The notes under the pieces are model-generated. The model made no database searches, was not told the DNA's origin, and worked only from the letters and a program-made list of their open reading frames with translations. This document shows, one piece after another, positions 1-10,348 of a DNA stretch of 64,000 nucleotides. Each line of letters begins with the position of its first letter. Position 1 is the stretch's first letter. This DNA comes from Nostoc sp. ATCC 43529 (lineage in GTDB: Bacteria > Cyanobacteriota > Cyanobacteriia > Cyanobacteriales > Nostocaceae): NCBI GenBank assembly GCA_003326205.1, contig LWTK01000020.1, forward strand, positions 186,001-250,000, given 5' to 3'. Position numbers and translations under genes: made by a program.

Positions 1-356
1 ATCAGCAGCCACCAAATCCACCGTCTCTAAAAACTCTGCAACCAGATTTTCCCAGGTTTCGTCATCTTGTTCTAGAAGATTAGCTACCCAAGTTCCCAAA
101 GAATCAACCAAAAGACAGGTATGGGGTTTCGCATCAGCAAGGGTAGCACACAGTTCCACAGGTACAGACAGAGTTTCCCAGTCTTGGGGACGACGTTTTT
201 GGTGTTCTAAAATGCGTTTGTGCCATTCTTCATCGTCTGGGTTATCAGTGGCTGTTGCTATGTAAATAACTGCTTTGCCCGACTCTATGGCCAGAGTTTC
301 TGCCCACTCACTTTTACCACATCGAGCTGGGCCTGTTACTAAGATGACTTTACCCA
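1..356 (-). CDS. cobU: Bifunctional adenosylcobinamide kinase / adenosylcobinamide-phosphate guanylyltransferase (3' part outside window)
   Basis: Minus-strand reading gives (M)GKVILVTGPARCGKSEWAETLAIESGKAVIYIATA...HKRILEHQKRRPQDWETLSVP, a CobU-type P-loop N-terminus; probable TTG start at 356 with AGGA upstream. Confidence 0.85.
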
Positions 357-440
357 AAGTTTTTTCCTGAGTATCTTCACAATATGGCTACGTTTGCAGT
401 TTATCATCACAGCAGTGTCGAGTAGAAAGTGGGGAGATGA

Positions 441-479
441 GGGAGACAAGGGAGACAAGGGAGACAAGGGAGACAAGGA
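441..479. repeat. Tandem 9-mer repeat (gggagacaa x4)
   Basis: Four exact copies of gggagacaa read directly. Confidence 0.9.
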
Positions 480-522
480 GAATAATTCTTTAAGTACAGA
501 CAAGGGTTAATTGTATCTTTAC

Positions 523-567
523 CCCTAACTCCTAACTCTTAACTCTTAACTCCTAATTCCTAACTCA
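523..567. repeat. Heptamer tandem repeat (ctaactc-type STRR)
   Basis: cctaactcctaactcttaactcttaactcctaattcctaactc. Confidence 0.85.
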
Positions 568-832
568 ACATCAGCACTCTTTATTTGCCCAAATTTTTAT
601 TTCACAGGTAAGATTTTTGATTTTAAATAACTTTTAAGAGATAAAATTAGCACCAGCATCATTGGAAATTAATAATTACAGTAGATTGCAAGTTGGTGAA
701 GTAAATAAATTTAAGTCTGGTAGACAGGCATAAAACCTGTTTGACTTCTGACTAGGATAATTCACCAATTCTGCTGTATGTTTCAAGTCGGGATTGAAAA
801 CCCGCCAACAACTCGACAGCAAACTATAGGGT

Positions 833-1642
833 ATGTTTATGAAACCAGGCTTAAAACGTATTGAAGCAACTCTACATGATTTAGGGACTCGTGGGACTGA
901 TGCCGCTGAACCAGGAGATTCAACAAAGCGGCCTTTCTCCTTTAGAATCAGTGTCGGAGCTAACGAACCCACAAAAAGCACAAAGACTTCAACATCCTCA
1001 GAAGATGAAGTCAACATACAAGAACAAGCAGCTGGCATTGGCGTCGATACGGAACAAAATTTATTTCGCCAGCACGACTCTGTACAAACGTTTCAAGCAG
1101 AAGAAAACGGTGGTAAAACACCCAGTCTACCCAAGTTTAAAACTCCTAACATCAGTAGCCATCGTCACGGAGCAAATCCAGGCTTGGCGATGAACTTACT
1201 GCTAGAAATTCAGGAAAGTGTTGCTGGTTGGCAAATAGAACTACAAAATATTTTGCAGGAAATTCAGGATATTTACTTAGAAGGGCCAATTGTTAATGGC
1301 TGGTTAGAATCGAATTCCACCGAACCAGAACCAGGTGGAACTGCAACACTCCGCCATGCAGAAATTGACAGACTTATGAACTATGTCGAAGAAATTTGTG
1401 CTAATGGTGGGAAAGTGTCCTATCAATCGTCTGCCACTAGCTATCGCCTCTGTGGTGTGGATGATTCTGGTAAAGTTTGGTCGCGCCCATGTCCAGCAGA
1501 TCAGGTTCCTACCGTTAGTATAGCGATCGCTCGTTACCAAAAGTTACGTCAGTTATTGGGACGTAAGCAAACTTTAGAAACTCGTTTGGCTCAACTTGCT
1601 CAAAGTCTTGTAGTTTTACATAGCCATATTCAGCAAACGTGA
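833..1642 (+). CDS. Hypothetical protein
   Basis: 269-aa ORF; no recognised domain. Confidence 0.65.
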   Translation: MFMKPGLKRIEATLHDLGTRGTDAAEPGDSTKRPFSFRISVGANEPTKSTKTSTSSEDEVNIQEQAAGIGVDTEQNLFRQHDSVQTFQAEENGGKTPSLPKFKTPNISSHRHGANPGLAMNLLLEIQESVAGWQIELQNILQEIQDIYLEGPIVNGWLESNSTEPEPGGTATLRHAEIDRLMNYVEEICANGGKVSYQSSATSYRLCGVDDSGKVWSRPCPADQVPTVSIAIARYQKLRQLLGRKQTLETRLAQLAQSLVVLHSHIQQT

Positions 1643-1772
1643 AGTTTTAAAGATTTTTTCCGAAAAAACTCGGTTGGTGGGCAGATAAAATTTGGTTTAG
1701 ATTAACTAAGACAAAATGTGCATTAGATTTAAGATTTTAATCAAAAATCCCAAATCTGTCTTAGAAAGTTCT

Positions 1773-1847
1773 AATGCCTTCTCTACGATACGCTACGCGA
1801 ACGGCAAGTTGGCGTACCCTGCGGGAAGCCGCAGATGCGTCTACAGA
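1773..1847. repeat. Dispersed repeat (tctacgatacgctacgcgaacgg...gcagatgcgtctacagac)
   Basis: GC-rich 'acgctacgcgaacg' type sequence also seen in variant form near 30150, 45175 and 63310; lies in the 5' extension of the next ORF. Confidence 0.6.
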
Positions 1848-1874
1848 CTTTCCGCAAAATCCCAAATTAAATCT

Positions 1875-2819
1875 ATGCCAGATATCCAAATCTCTGCCAT
1901 TATCTGTACCCACAATCGAGATGCCTACTTAGGTGCTGCAATTGATAGTCTTTTAGCGCAGGATTTTGCTGCTAATTTTGAAGTTGTAGTAGTTGATAAT
2001 GGGTCTAGCGATCGCACCCGTGAAGTAGTAGAACAAAGAGCTGACGATCCTCGCCTAAAGTATATCTTTGAACCCACCATCGGTTTATCTGTCGCCCGCA
2101 ACACGGGTGCAAAAGTGGCTAGTGCTGATATTCTGGCTTATCTAGATGACGATGCTGTTGCGAGCAAGGGCTGGCTGCAAGTTTTATATTCTGCCTATTA
2201 CAATAACTCTAAACTAGCGATCGCAGGTGGCAAAGTCACTCTCATCTGGCCTGAAGGAGTGCAACAACCACGGTGGCTATCTCCAGGGTTAGCAGGAAAT
2301 CTAGGTGCATACGACTTGGGTGACAATATCATCTACATTCAGCAACCTGGCTCAACACCGAGAGGCTTAAATTACTCCATCCGTCGTAGTTTCTTAGAAG
2401 AAATTGGAGGTTTCGATCCTCATCTTGGTCGAGTAGGGAAAAATCTATTATCTAACGAAGAACTACAAATGACCGAATTTGCCCTACAACGTGGTTGGCA
2501 AGTCGCTTATCTTCCAGAAGCACTAGTCGCTCACAATGTTGCTCCAGAACGCCTGCAACGTTCTTGGTTTTTAAATCGAGGCTGGTGGCAAGGTATCAGC
2601 GAGTGCTATCGAGAACAACTCGCTGGCAGAGCTGGCATCGCTCAATTACGGCGAGGCGGCGAACGATTTTTGCGCGGTTTGTACAAGGCATTACAATATT
2701 TCTCTGACCCAGCAGAACGATTTGATAAACTTGTGTATGCTTACGGTCAAATTGGCTACTTAAATGCAGCTATTCAAGGTCTTTTATCCACATCAAATAA
2801 GAAGTCATCAATATCATAA
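1875..2819 (+). CDS. Glycosyltransferase family 2
   Basis: MPDIQISAIICTHNRDAYLGAAIDSLL...VVVDNGSSDRT...AYLDDDA; GT-A fold motifs. The ATG at 1875 fits better than 1716, because the extension runs through a dispersed repeat. Confidence 0.88.
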   Translation: MPDIQISAIICTHNRDAYLGAAIDSLLAQDFAANFEVVVVDNGSSDRTREVVEQRADDPRLKYIFEPTIGLSVARNTGAKVASADILAYLDDDAVASKGWLQVLYSAYYNNSKLAIAGGKVTLIWPEGVQQPRWLSPGLAGNLGAYDLGDNIIYIQQPGSTPRGLNYSIRRSFLEEIGGFDPHLGRVGKNLLSNEELQMTEFALQRGWQVAYLPEALVAHNVAPERLQRSWFLNRGWWQGISECYREQLAGRAGIAQLRRGGERFLRGLYKALQYFSDPAERFDKLVYAYGQIGYLNAAIQGLLSTSNKKSSIS

Positions 2820-2831
2820 ATTATACTGATT

Positions 2832-3788
2832 ATGTCAACTAAAATACCAGTTTCCGTATTAATTCCCGCGAAAAACGAACAAGCCAATTTGCCAGCTTGT
2901 CTGACTAGTCTCAGCAGAGCAGATGAAATATTTGTAGTCGATTCTCAAAGTAACGATAATAGTGTTGAAATTGCTAAAAGTTATGGTGCAAATGTCGTTC
3001 AATTTAAATTCAATGGACATTGGCCTAAAAAGAAAAATTGGTCTTTAGATAATCTACCTTTTCGTAATGAATGGGTATTAATTGTAGATTGTGATGAACG
3101 TATTACTCCCGAACTTTGGGAAGAAATTGAGCAGGTAATTAATCAGGATGAATACACTGGTTATTATCTCAATCGCCGGGTATTTTTCTTAGGAAAATGG
3201 ATTCGCTATGGCGGAAAATACCCCGATTGGAATCTGCGCTTATTTCAGCATAAAAAAGGGCGTTACGAAAACCTACATACAGAAGATATTCCCAACACTG
3301 GTGACAACGAAGTTCACGAACATGTAATTTTACAGGGTAAAGTTGGGTATCTGAAAAATGATATGCTCCACGAAGATTTTCGCGACCTTTATCACTGGTT
3401 AGAACGGCACAACCGCTATTCAAATTGGGAAGCCCGCGTTTATTATAATATTCTTACAGGTCAAGATGATAGCGGCACTATTGGTGCAAATTTATTTGGT
3501 GATGCAGTGCAACGCAAACGCTTTTTGAAAAAAGTATGGGTACACTTGCCATTCAAACCCTTTTTGCGATTTGTATTGTTTTATATAATCCAACGCGGTT
3601 TTTTAGATGGTAAAGCAGGATATATATATGGACGTTTGCTGAGTCAATATGAATATCAAATTGGGGTTAAACTTTACGAATTACGGAATTGTGGTGGCCA
3701 TCTAAATACTGCAACTACACCAAAGCAGGAAGTTATTGAGCAGGGAAGCAGAGGTTCGGAAGGAAAGCTATTGACAATTGACTCCTAA
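2832..3788 (+). CDS. Glycosyltransferase family 2 (WaaE/KdtX-like)
   Basis: PVSVLIPAKNEQANLPACLTSLSRADEIFVVDSQSNDNS...IVDCDERI. Confidence 0.87.
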   Translation: MSTKIPVSVLIPAKNEQANLPACLTSLSRADEIFVVDSQSNDNSVEIAKSYGANVVQFKFNGHWPKKKNWSLDNLPFRNEWVLIVDCDERITPELWEEIEQVINQDEYTGYYLNRRVFFLGKWIRYGGKYPDWNLRLFQHKKGRYENLHTEDIPNTGDNEVHEHVILQGKVGYLKNDMLHEDFRDLYHWLERHNRYSNWEARVYYNILTGQDDSGTIGANLFGDAVQRKRFLKKVWVHLPFKPFLRFVLFYIIQRGFLDGKAGYIYGRLLSQYEYQIGVKLYELRNCGGHLNTATTPKQEVIEQGSRGSEGKLLTIDS

Positions 3789-3877
3789 CTCTAGCAATTT
3801 TAGATTTTGAATTTTGGATTGAAGGAGAAATTTAAAATCTAAAATCTTAAAATCTAAAATCTCAAATCCAAAATTGA

Positions 3878-4459
3878 ATGACTAATGACAAACCTTTCGT
3901 AGATTTACGCAAATATGACCAATCTTGCTTCGATCGCGGGCGTCCAGGTTGGTATATTTTATTATGGTGGTTTGTACAAGCGATCGCCTTTCCTCTGACC
4001 CCTCAACCGTTAAATATTTTACGTTGTATTCTACTACGACTATTTGGCGCTCGTATCGGCAAAGGCGTATTGATTCGCCCCACCGCCCGTTTTACTTACC
4101 CCTGGAAAATTACCATAGGTAATTACAGTTGGATTGGAGATAACGTAGTTTTATATAGCCTCGATGAAATTAACATCGGCGAACACTGCGTAATTTCCCA
4201 GAAAAGTTACCTCTGTACCGGTACTCATGATACCCAAGACCCTGCCTTTGGCTTGAAAACAGCCAGTATCACCATTGAAAATGGCGCATGGGTAGCAACA
4301 GATTGTTTCATTGGGCCAGGAGTAAAAATTGGGGCTAATGCTGTAATTGGCGCTCGTAGTAGTGTTTTTACCAGTATGCCTTCTGGACAAGTTTGTTGGG
4401 GAAGCCCCTGTCGTCCGAATAAAGCCCGGATAAAACTCGATCCTGTCACAACTCCATGA
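3878..4459 (+). CDS. Colanic-acid-type acetyltransferase (WcaF-like, left-handed beta-helix)
   Basis: Hexapeptide repeats: IGKGVLIRPTARFTYPWKITIGNYSWIGDNVVLYSLDEINIGEHCVISQKSYLCTGTHD. Confidence 0.87.
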   Translation: MTNDKPFVDLRKYDQSCFDRGRPGWYILLWWFVQAIAFPLTPQPLNILRCILLRLFGARIGKGVLIRPTARFTYPWKITIGNYSWIGDNVVLYSLDEINIGEHCVISQKSYLCTGTHDTQDPAFGLKTASITIENGAWVATDCFIGPGVKIGANAVIGARSSVFTSMPSGQVCWGSPCRPNKARIKLDPVTTP

Positions 4460-4479
4460 TTTATTAGATAAAGTCTCTG

Positions 4480-4515
4480 GGGTAGCACAACTAGGTGTGC
4501 TACCCTAGATTTTTC
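4480..4515 (+). terminator. Rho-independent-like terminator hairpin
   Basis: GGGTAGCACA-actagg-TGTGCTACCC perfect 10-bp stem followed by tagattttt. Confidence 0.7.
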
Positions 4516-5252
4516 ATATTTATAATTTAATCATCTCCAATTGCCTATTGATACCAATCCTCAGTCAAATAACAGTGTTTTAATTTATAAATTTTGTGCT
4601 TTTTACACAGATACAAAGAGTTTTAATTTGGTTGAGTACGCCAAGTAAATTTCAAAACTAAGCACAAAACCTGCTTTAATTAACGATTCTGGCTTTAAAA
4701 AATATTTTTGTTAATGGATGTATTTTATACAAAGACTCATTGGCAGGTGTAGGCATTTTTTGGAGATAGTTTACTTTTAATTAAATCTTTTAACTTTCAA
4801 GTACACAATTCGTGCGTATCTCAAAAATTTGGCAGAAGATGTGGTATCTCAAATCAACCAGGAGATGGTGTTGTAATTTATGAGGTGAGAACAGCTAAAC
4901 TAGGAGATTGCCTAGTTGTTGATAGAAATATGGGAGTGGTGATGCGTAGTATTTACTCTTAAGCAAGGTAGCAACAGCGTTTCGCTCCAGAAAACATCGT
5001 TCAATTAGCCAATTAAACCGGAATTAGTGAATTGAGAAGTAAAACCAAAGATACTCCGCCTCAGAATTCAGGAGTAAAAGTTTCTTTGCGTCAGAGCATC
5101 AACTCTTTAAGCAGAAATGAGATCAAAAACGATTTCACAGCTATTGTTGAGCAAACTACAAAACTGAAATGTGAAAATCTGTGTTCGTCAACTTGACTAA
5201 GTTTTTCAAGGCGAAGAAATTCCAGAGTTAAAAAAAATAACAATGATTAAGT

Positions 5253-7649
5253 ATGAATTTTAATAAAGATGAGAATAATACTATTTTAATAGTCGATAAT
5301 ATTCGTAGTAATTTAATAAATCTGGGCGATTTTTTTAAAAATTTTGGTTTTGAAGTTTTAGTAGCCGAAGACGGAGAAAGTGCAGTTAAAATTGCAGAAT
5401 ATGCCTTACCTGACTTAATATTATTGGATGTAATACTACCAGGAATTGACGGTTTTGAAACTTGCCAAATTTTAAAAAATAATCTAGCTACTCAAGATAT
5501 CCCCTTAATATTTATAAGTACCCTTACTGATAAGATAAGTACAATCAAAGGTTTAAATATTGGTGCAGTAGATTACATCACAAAACCTTTAGAAAATCAA
5601 GAATTATTAGCTAGGGTAAACATCCATTTACGCCAACATAACCTCACAAAAAAACTCACAAAGCAAAATGAGCGTTTGGAGATAGAAATTTTTTATCGCC
5701 AGCAAATAGAGGAGAAACTGCTATCTCATTCAGCCGCATTAGGTGAATCCAACAATCGTTATCAAGAACTAATTCAAGCCAGCGGTCAAATTTTCTACGA
5801 CTGGAACCTGCATACAAATGATATTAAATATGGAGGAAATGTAGAGCGAATATTGGGTTATTCCATTGCTGAGATTTTGGGAGGTTTCAACCGTTGGTTA
5901 GAATTAGTTCATCCTGAGGATAGAAACCTATTCAACGAAGAGATTGAACGCGTTTTATCTACAAAAGACCCATTCCACCTAGAATTTCGTCTATGTCGCA
6001 AAGATGGTACTTACATCACAGTTGAAAACAACGGATATATCTTTTTAGACTTCACAGGCAAAGTTGCTAGTATGGCAGGCTTTGTGATTGACATTAGCGA
6101 ACAGCAAGCTGCGCTGTGGAAACGCAAGCAAGCAGAACAGAAAATACGCGAACAAGCTGCTTTACTTAATATCACCACAGACGCGATTCTCGTTCAAGAT
6201 TTGAGTAGCCAAGTTCAATTTTGGAATAAAGGAGCTGAACATCTTTACGGTTGGATGGCAGAAGAAGTTTTGGGTAAAAATTCTAATCAGCTTTTGTATC
6301 GTAAACAAAACTGCTGCCAACTGAAAAATATTCAGAAAACTTTAGCCGAGAGTGGTTCGTGGCAAGGTGAGTTACATCAAGTCACAAAACAAGGTCAAGA
6401 AATGATAGTTGCTAGCCGTTGGACACTCGTAAATGATGAAGAAGGGCAAGCCAAATCTATCCTTATTGTCAACTCCGACATTACAGAAAAAAAACAACTT
6501 GAAGCCCAATTTCTCCGCGCTCAGCGGATGGAAAGTCTTGGCACATTAGCAAGTGGTATCGCCCACGATCTCAATAATGCACTGACACCAATCATGATGA
6601 CAATGCAACTTCTAGGAGCCAAACTTCCTGATGAGAAAAGTCATCAATGGCTAGCAATTATGGAAACAAATGTTAAACGTGCAGCAGATTTAGTTAAACA
6701 AGTAATGTGGTTTTCACGCGGTTATGTAGGTAATTTTAAAACATTACAGGTGCGTGATTTAATTTCAGAAATAGAAAATATTATCAAACAAACATTTTCC
6801 AGAGCTATTGAAATTCGTATCGATGTTCCTACACAAAACCTGTGGAATATCTTTGGTGATAATACTCAGCTACACCAAGTGTTGATGAACCTCTGTATTA
6901 ATGCTCGTGATGCTATGCCTACTGGTGGGATCTTAAAGATTTCAGCAAAGAATTTCTGGGTTGATAGCCACTATGCCAGGATGAATATTGATGCTAAGGT
7001 GGGTTCATACATAATGATTAGCGTCGCTGATACAGGTACAGGAATCCCCAGAGAGATAGTAGATAGAATTTTTGAACCGTTTTTCACAACCAAAGAAGTG
7101 GGTAAAGGTACAGGGCTTGGTCTTTCAACGGTGCTTGGTATCATCAAAAGCCACGGCGGTTTTGTAAATGTAGTTACTGAAGTTAGCAAGGGCGCAGAAT
7201 TTCAAGTTTGCTTACCCGTAACTCAAACAATTGAAACAGATAGTAAATTATGTGGAGATAGTGAATTACCTTCAGGACATGGAGAATTGATTCTAGTTGT
7301 TGATGATGAAGATTCAATTCGAGAAATTACTAAAACCTGGTTGGAACAAAATGGCTATAAAGCTATAGTGGCTAATGATGGTATTGATGCGATCGCACTT
7401 TATACAAAACATCAACAAGAAATTAGTGCGCTGCTAATTGATATGATGATGCCAGACATGGATGGGCAAACAACTATCAATGTATTGAAAAAAATTAATC
7501 CAGATATCAAAATTATTGGTATTAGTGGGCTAGCCTCCAACCATGAAATGATTAAAACCCTTGGTAACAACGTCAAAACCTTTTTGTCCAAGCCCTACAC
7601 TTCGTGTGACTTGTTAAGAAATTTACAAATGGTGCTGAATACAAAGTAG
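5253..7649 (+). CDS. Hybrid sensor histidine kinase/response regulator (REC-PAS-PAS-HisKA-HATPase-REC)
   Basis: N-terminal REC (LPDLILLDVILPGIDGFE), H-box SLGTLASGIAHDLNNALTP, N/G boxes (MNLCINARDAMPTGG, GTGIPREIVDRIFEPFFTTKEVGKGTGLGLSTV), C-terminal REC (ALLIDMMMPDMDG). Confidence 0.95.
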   Translation: MNFNKDENNTILIVDNIRSNLINLGDFFKNFGFEVLVAEDGESAVKIAEYALPDLILLDVILPGIDGFETCQILKNNLATQDIPLIFISTLTDKISTIKGLNIGAVDYITKPLENQELLARVNIHLRQHNLTKKLTKQNERLEIEIFYRQQIEEKLLSHSAALGESNNRYQELIQASGQIFYDWNLHTNDIKYGGNVERILGYSIAEILGGFNRWLELVHPEDRNLFNEEIERVLSTKDPFHLEFRLCRKDGTYITVENNGYIFLDFTGKVASMAGFVIDISEQQAALWKRKQAEQKIREQAALLNITTDAILVQDLSSQVQFWNKGAEHLYGWMAEEVLGKNSNQLLYRKQNCCQLKNIQKTLAESGSWQGELHQVTKQGQEMIVASRWTLVNDEEGQAKSILIVNSDITEKKQLEAQFLRAQRMESLGTLASGIAHDLNNALTPIMMTMQLLGAKLPDEKSHQWLAIMETNVKRAADLVKQVMWFSRGYVGNFKTLQVRDLISEIENIIKQTFSRAIEIRIDVPTQNLWNIFGDNTQLHQVLMNLCINARDAMPTGGILKISAKNFWVDSHYARMNIDAKVGSYIMISVADTGTGIPREIVDRIFEPFFTTKEVGKGTGLGLSTVLGIIKSHGGFVNVVTEVSKGAEFQVCLPVTQTIETDSKLCGDSELPSGHGELILVVDDEDSIREITKTWLEQNGYKAIVANDGIDAIALYTKHQQEISALLIDMMMPDMDGQTTINVLKKINPDIKIIGISGLASNHEMIKTLGNNVKTFLSKPYTSCDLLRNLQMVLNTK

Positions 7650-7652
7650 ATT

Positions 7653-7701
7653 GGGCATCGGGCATCGGGCATCGGGCATCGGGCATCGGGCAAAGGGCAA
7701 A
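7653..7701. repeat. Heptamer tandem repeat (gggcatc x5, gggcaaa x2)
   Basis: Direct reading. Confidence 0.92.
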
Positions 7702-7818
7702 GGGGAAAAGAAAGATCCCTCCTTTTACTTTTTCCCTTTTACCTTTCCCCAAGGCGTTGCCACCTCCCAATCCCGATCCCCAAAGAGTGGTAATATGTTC
7801 TCATGGCTGCTCTAATCC

Positions 7819-8316
7819 TTGGTATTGATGAACAAATTATTGGATGAAACGCTGTCAATCGAAATTGCTCAACGCATAAAAAGTAGAGCTAGTACTCCCT
7901 TTGACAATGCTTACAAAGCAGCATTGTCCACTGAGGGAGCAAAATATGTTCAAGGATTTTTAACTTTTGTTGGAAAACCATATAGACCAATTGAACACAG
8001 TTGGATTGAGTTAGGTGATACTTCCAGCGATGACTCCCTTATACGCATTGTCGATCCAACATTACCGCACCTGAAAAAAAATCCTCAAGAACTTTGGTAT
8101 TTTGCTGCACAAAAACTGACAGTAAAAAAACTGAAAGCCATTATTGAAGAATCAAAAGAAGATTATCCAGAAGACGATCCTTTACCTATCTATGGTGAAC
8201 CACCTTATGAATATTACGGTGATGTAATGTTAGGTGGTCAAGAATATTTAGCAGCTTATCAAGCAGCAGAAGCTAAATGTAAAGAAATCAACCAACTTAA
8301 TCCTGAGAGAAACTAA
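7819..8316 (+). CDS. Hypothetical protein
   Basis: 165-aa ORF with TTG start (internal ATG at 7828); no recognised domain. Confidence 0.65.
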   Translation: MVLMNKLLDETLSIEIAQRIKSRASTPFDNAYKAALSTEGAKYVQGFLTFVGKPYRPIEHSWIELGDTSSDDSLIRIVDPTLPHLKKNPQELWYFAAQKLTVKKLKAIIEESKEDYPEDDPLPIYGEPPYEYYGDVMLGGQEYLAAYQAAEAKCKEINQLNPERN

Positions 8317-8413
8317 TACAATTTTAGATTTTAGATTTTTGTTTTCAGCTTAGCCACTACTCTGTGCTAGTTACTTTCCAAACCAAAGCGATTTCTAAAT
8401 TCTGAATTCTGTT

Positions 8414-8812
8414 TTAATACGATTTTCCATCACTACCAAAATATTCTCGATAGCCACAAATTTTGTCTCCACGCACATCAAAGGAAACTGCTACTCGATT
8501 TTTGTAAGGTTGTCCGAATAAAAGCCCTTCATCACGAAATTCAAAGACAGCGGTTGTTTCATTGCTGGTAACACGGTCTAGACCAGTTAGCTGCAAGGCA
8601 GGGGCGAAGGATTGAGAAACATACTCGAAAAATTCTCTAGCCCGGTCTTTTCCCACATTCAAACCGTGAAATTTTCCCATAGGAAACCAAAGGGTAAAAT
8701 CTTCTGAGAGCATATCTAACAATGCTTCCCACTCGCCTGTTACCATCCCGTGTGTAAGATTCTCAAATGCCTGCTGAGCAACTTTTAAAGTATTTTCTGA
8801 ATTTTGTGTCAT
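8414..8812 (-). CDS. SnoaL/NTF2-like family protein
   Basis: AFENLTHGMVTGEWEALLDMLSEDFTLWFPMGKFHG...FFEYVSQSFAPALQLTGLDRVTSNETTAVFEFRDEGLLFGQPYKNRVAVSFDVRGDKICGYREYFG. Confidence 0.82.
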   Translation of the reverse strand: MTQNSENTLKVAQQAFENLTHGMVTGEWEALLDMLSEDFTLWFPMGKFHGLNVGKDRAREFFEYVSQSFAPALQLTGLDRVTSNETTAVFEFRDEGLLFGQPYKNRVAVSFDVRGDKICGYREYFGSDGKSY

Positions 8813-9308
8813 TGTAGCTCTCCTTTGATATCTAAACTTTTAGAGATTTTTAGTTTTTAGGTTTTAAAATTACTAGCAGTAATTACTTGAAATAGTAAGA
8901 TATGTTGCATAATTTACACATATTTTCATGAATTGTAAAGCTAGTTATATTGTTGAGGCTCGGTGGCGATCGCATTAATAAATAGTAATACTTTTCAAAA
9001 TTATACACAGCTAGATTAGAACAGCTATGTTACCCTACGAGTATCTATTAGTAAATTATTTTTCCATGTAACATATTCATGTGCAAACATCTGTATACAG
9101 CAGAATTCAGAATTTAGGAGTAAAACAAGCTTGATGGTTGACTTTTAGACTGAGGTTGCGTACTTCATTTTCCTTGTAATCCGCTGTATTTAATTTTAAG
9201 AGTTCTAATTTTTAGATTTTTATTTTAAATTACAACTCAAGGCTAATTTATTCAGCAAGTTTAATAATTATCCTGTAATTACTAAATTAGTAAAAACTGG
9301 CAATATAT

Positions 9309-10277
9309 ATGGTTAAAGGACATCAAGATAATCAAAGCTCAAATTCCATCCATAATAACGTTGAAATTCAAATGAACAAGAACATCTTTACAGGGCGCAA
9401 ACATGTAGAAACTGAAGAGTCACTCAACTCAGTTCTCAACTTTCCACAAGTGCCTTTTGACGTAAAAAACTTTGTTATTGGAGAAGATGCTACTGCCCAA
9501 GTTCTATCCATTAACGAAAGTACAGGTGAATCTACACAGCGAGTAGTCTTGAAAAAAGGTTGGAGCGCACCTGTTGGTCATTTTACTACCAACGTGGAAA
9601 TTTTTGTCTTAACAGGCGCACTTTCCCAGGGTGGGTTTATACTACGCAATCTCAGTTACTCTTTTATCCCTGCTGGTATACCTACTGGCCCTTGGAAAAC
9701 AGAAGAAGACACCATTCTATTGTGGATGCCAGATGCTACACCTACGTATATCACAGAAGACTACGCAGATCTGCCGCAAATCCCGGAAACTTCTGTATAT
9801 CACGCAAATATGCAGACCCATGAACGCATGACTGAGTATATTCCATTGCAAGAACTCCACGCAATGAAATGGGAAAGTACAACCTTTTTGCCTGCTGGTT
9901 CAGCCCGTAAAAGTCTGTATACCAATAAAAAAACTGGACGCGCTACGTGGATTCTCGGTTTAGTACCTATGTGGATTGAAGGCAATTTCTATGCTGGTCA
10001 TCCTACTACGGAGGAGGCGTATGTGATTTCTGGCGATGTCCTTGGACATTGGTCTATGAGCGACGATCCTTTTAATAGACGCTATGCAGCAATGTGCAAA
10101 GATGGCTATTACTGGCGACCCGCACACATTCCACACGGGCCGTTTTGGACAGAAAGTGGGGCACTACTTTTGTTTCGCACTAATGACCGCCTAGATTGTT
10201 ATTGGATACTACATAACCCAGATATTACTCAGCAAGATCGGGCACGTCTGGAGGCTGAAATTAATAAGGACAAGTAA
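9309..10277 (+). CDS. Double-cupin domain protein (DUF4437-like)
   Basis: VLKKGWSAPVGHFTTNVEIFVLTGALSQGGFIL and FYAGHPTTEEAYVISGDVLGHW...HIPHGPF: two cupin-like halves. ATG at 9372 is a plausible alternative start. Confidence 0.72.
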   Translation: MVKGHQDNQSSNSIHNNVEIQMNKNIFTGRKHVETEESLNSVLNFPQVPFDVKNFVIGEDATAQVLSINESTGESTQRVVLKKGWSAPVGHFTTNVEIFVLTGALSQGGFILRNLSYSFIPAGIPTGPWKTEEDTILLWMPDATPTYITEDYADLPQIPETSVYHANMQTHERMTEYIPLQELHAMKWESTTFLPAGSARKSLYTNKKTGRATWILGLVPMWIEGNFYAGHPTTEEAYVISGDVLGHWSMSDDPFNRRYAAMCKDGYYWRPAHIPHGPFWTESGALLLFRTNDRLDCYWILHNPDITQQDRARLEAEINKDK

Positions 10278-10348
10278 AGTTTCAGTACGATCGCACTTCT
10301 GCCAGCCCAAACAGCAAAGCAAATAACCTTATCCACAAGGATTTTACA

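Noticed and set aside
441-567. Regularly repeated short sequences as a possible CRISPR array
   Set aside because: Units are contiguous 7- to 9-mers with no spacers; none of the tandem-repeat sites in the window has repeat-spacer structure
676-1038. 120-aa minus-strand ORF overlapping 833-1642
   Set aside because: No domain signal; overlaps a longer plus-strand ORF with better coding character
4740-5240. Possible decayed gene between the acetyltransferase and the hybrid kinase
   Set aside because: Short open stretches (e.g. PPQNSGVKVSLRQSINSLSRNEIKNDF) but no family I could recognise; insufficient evidence
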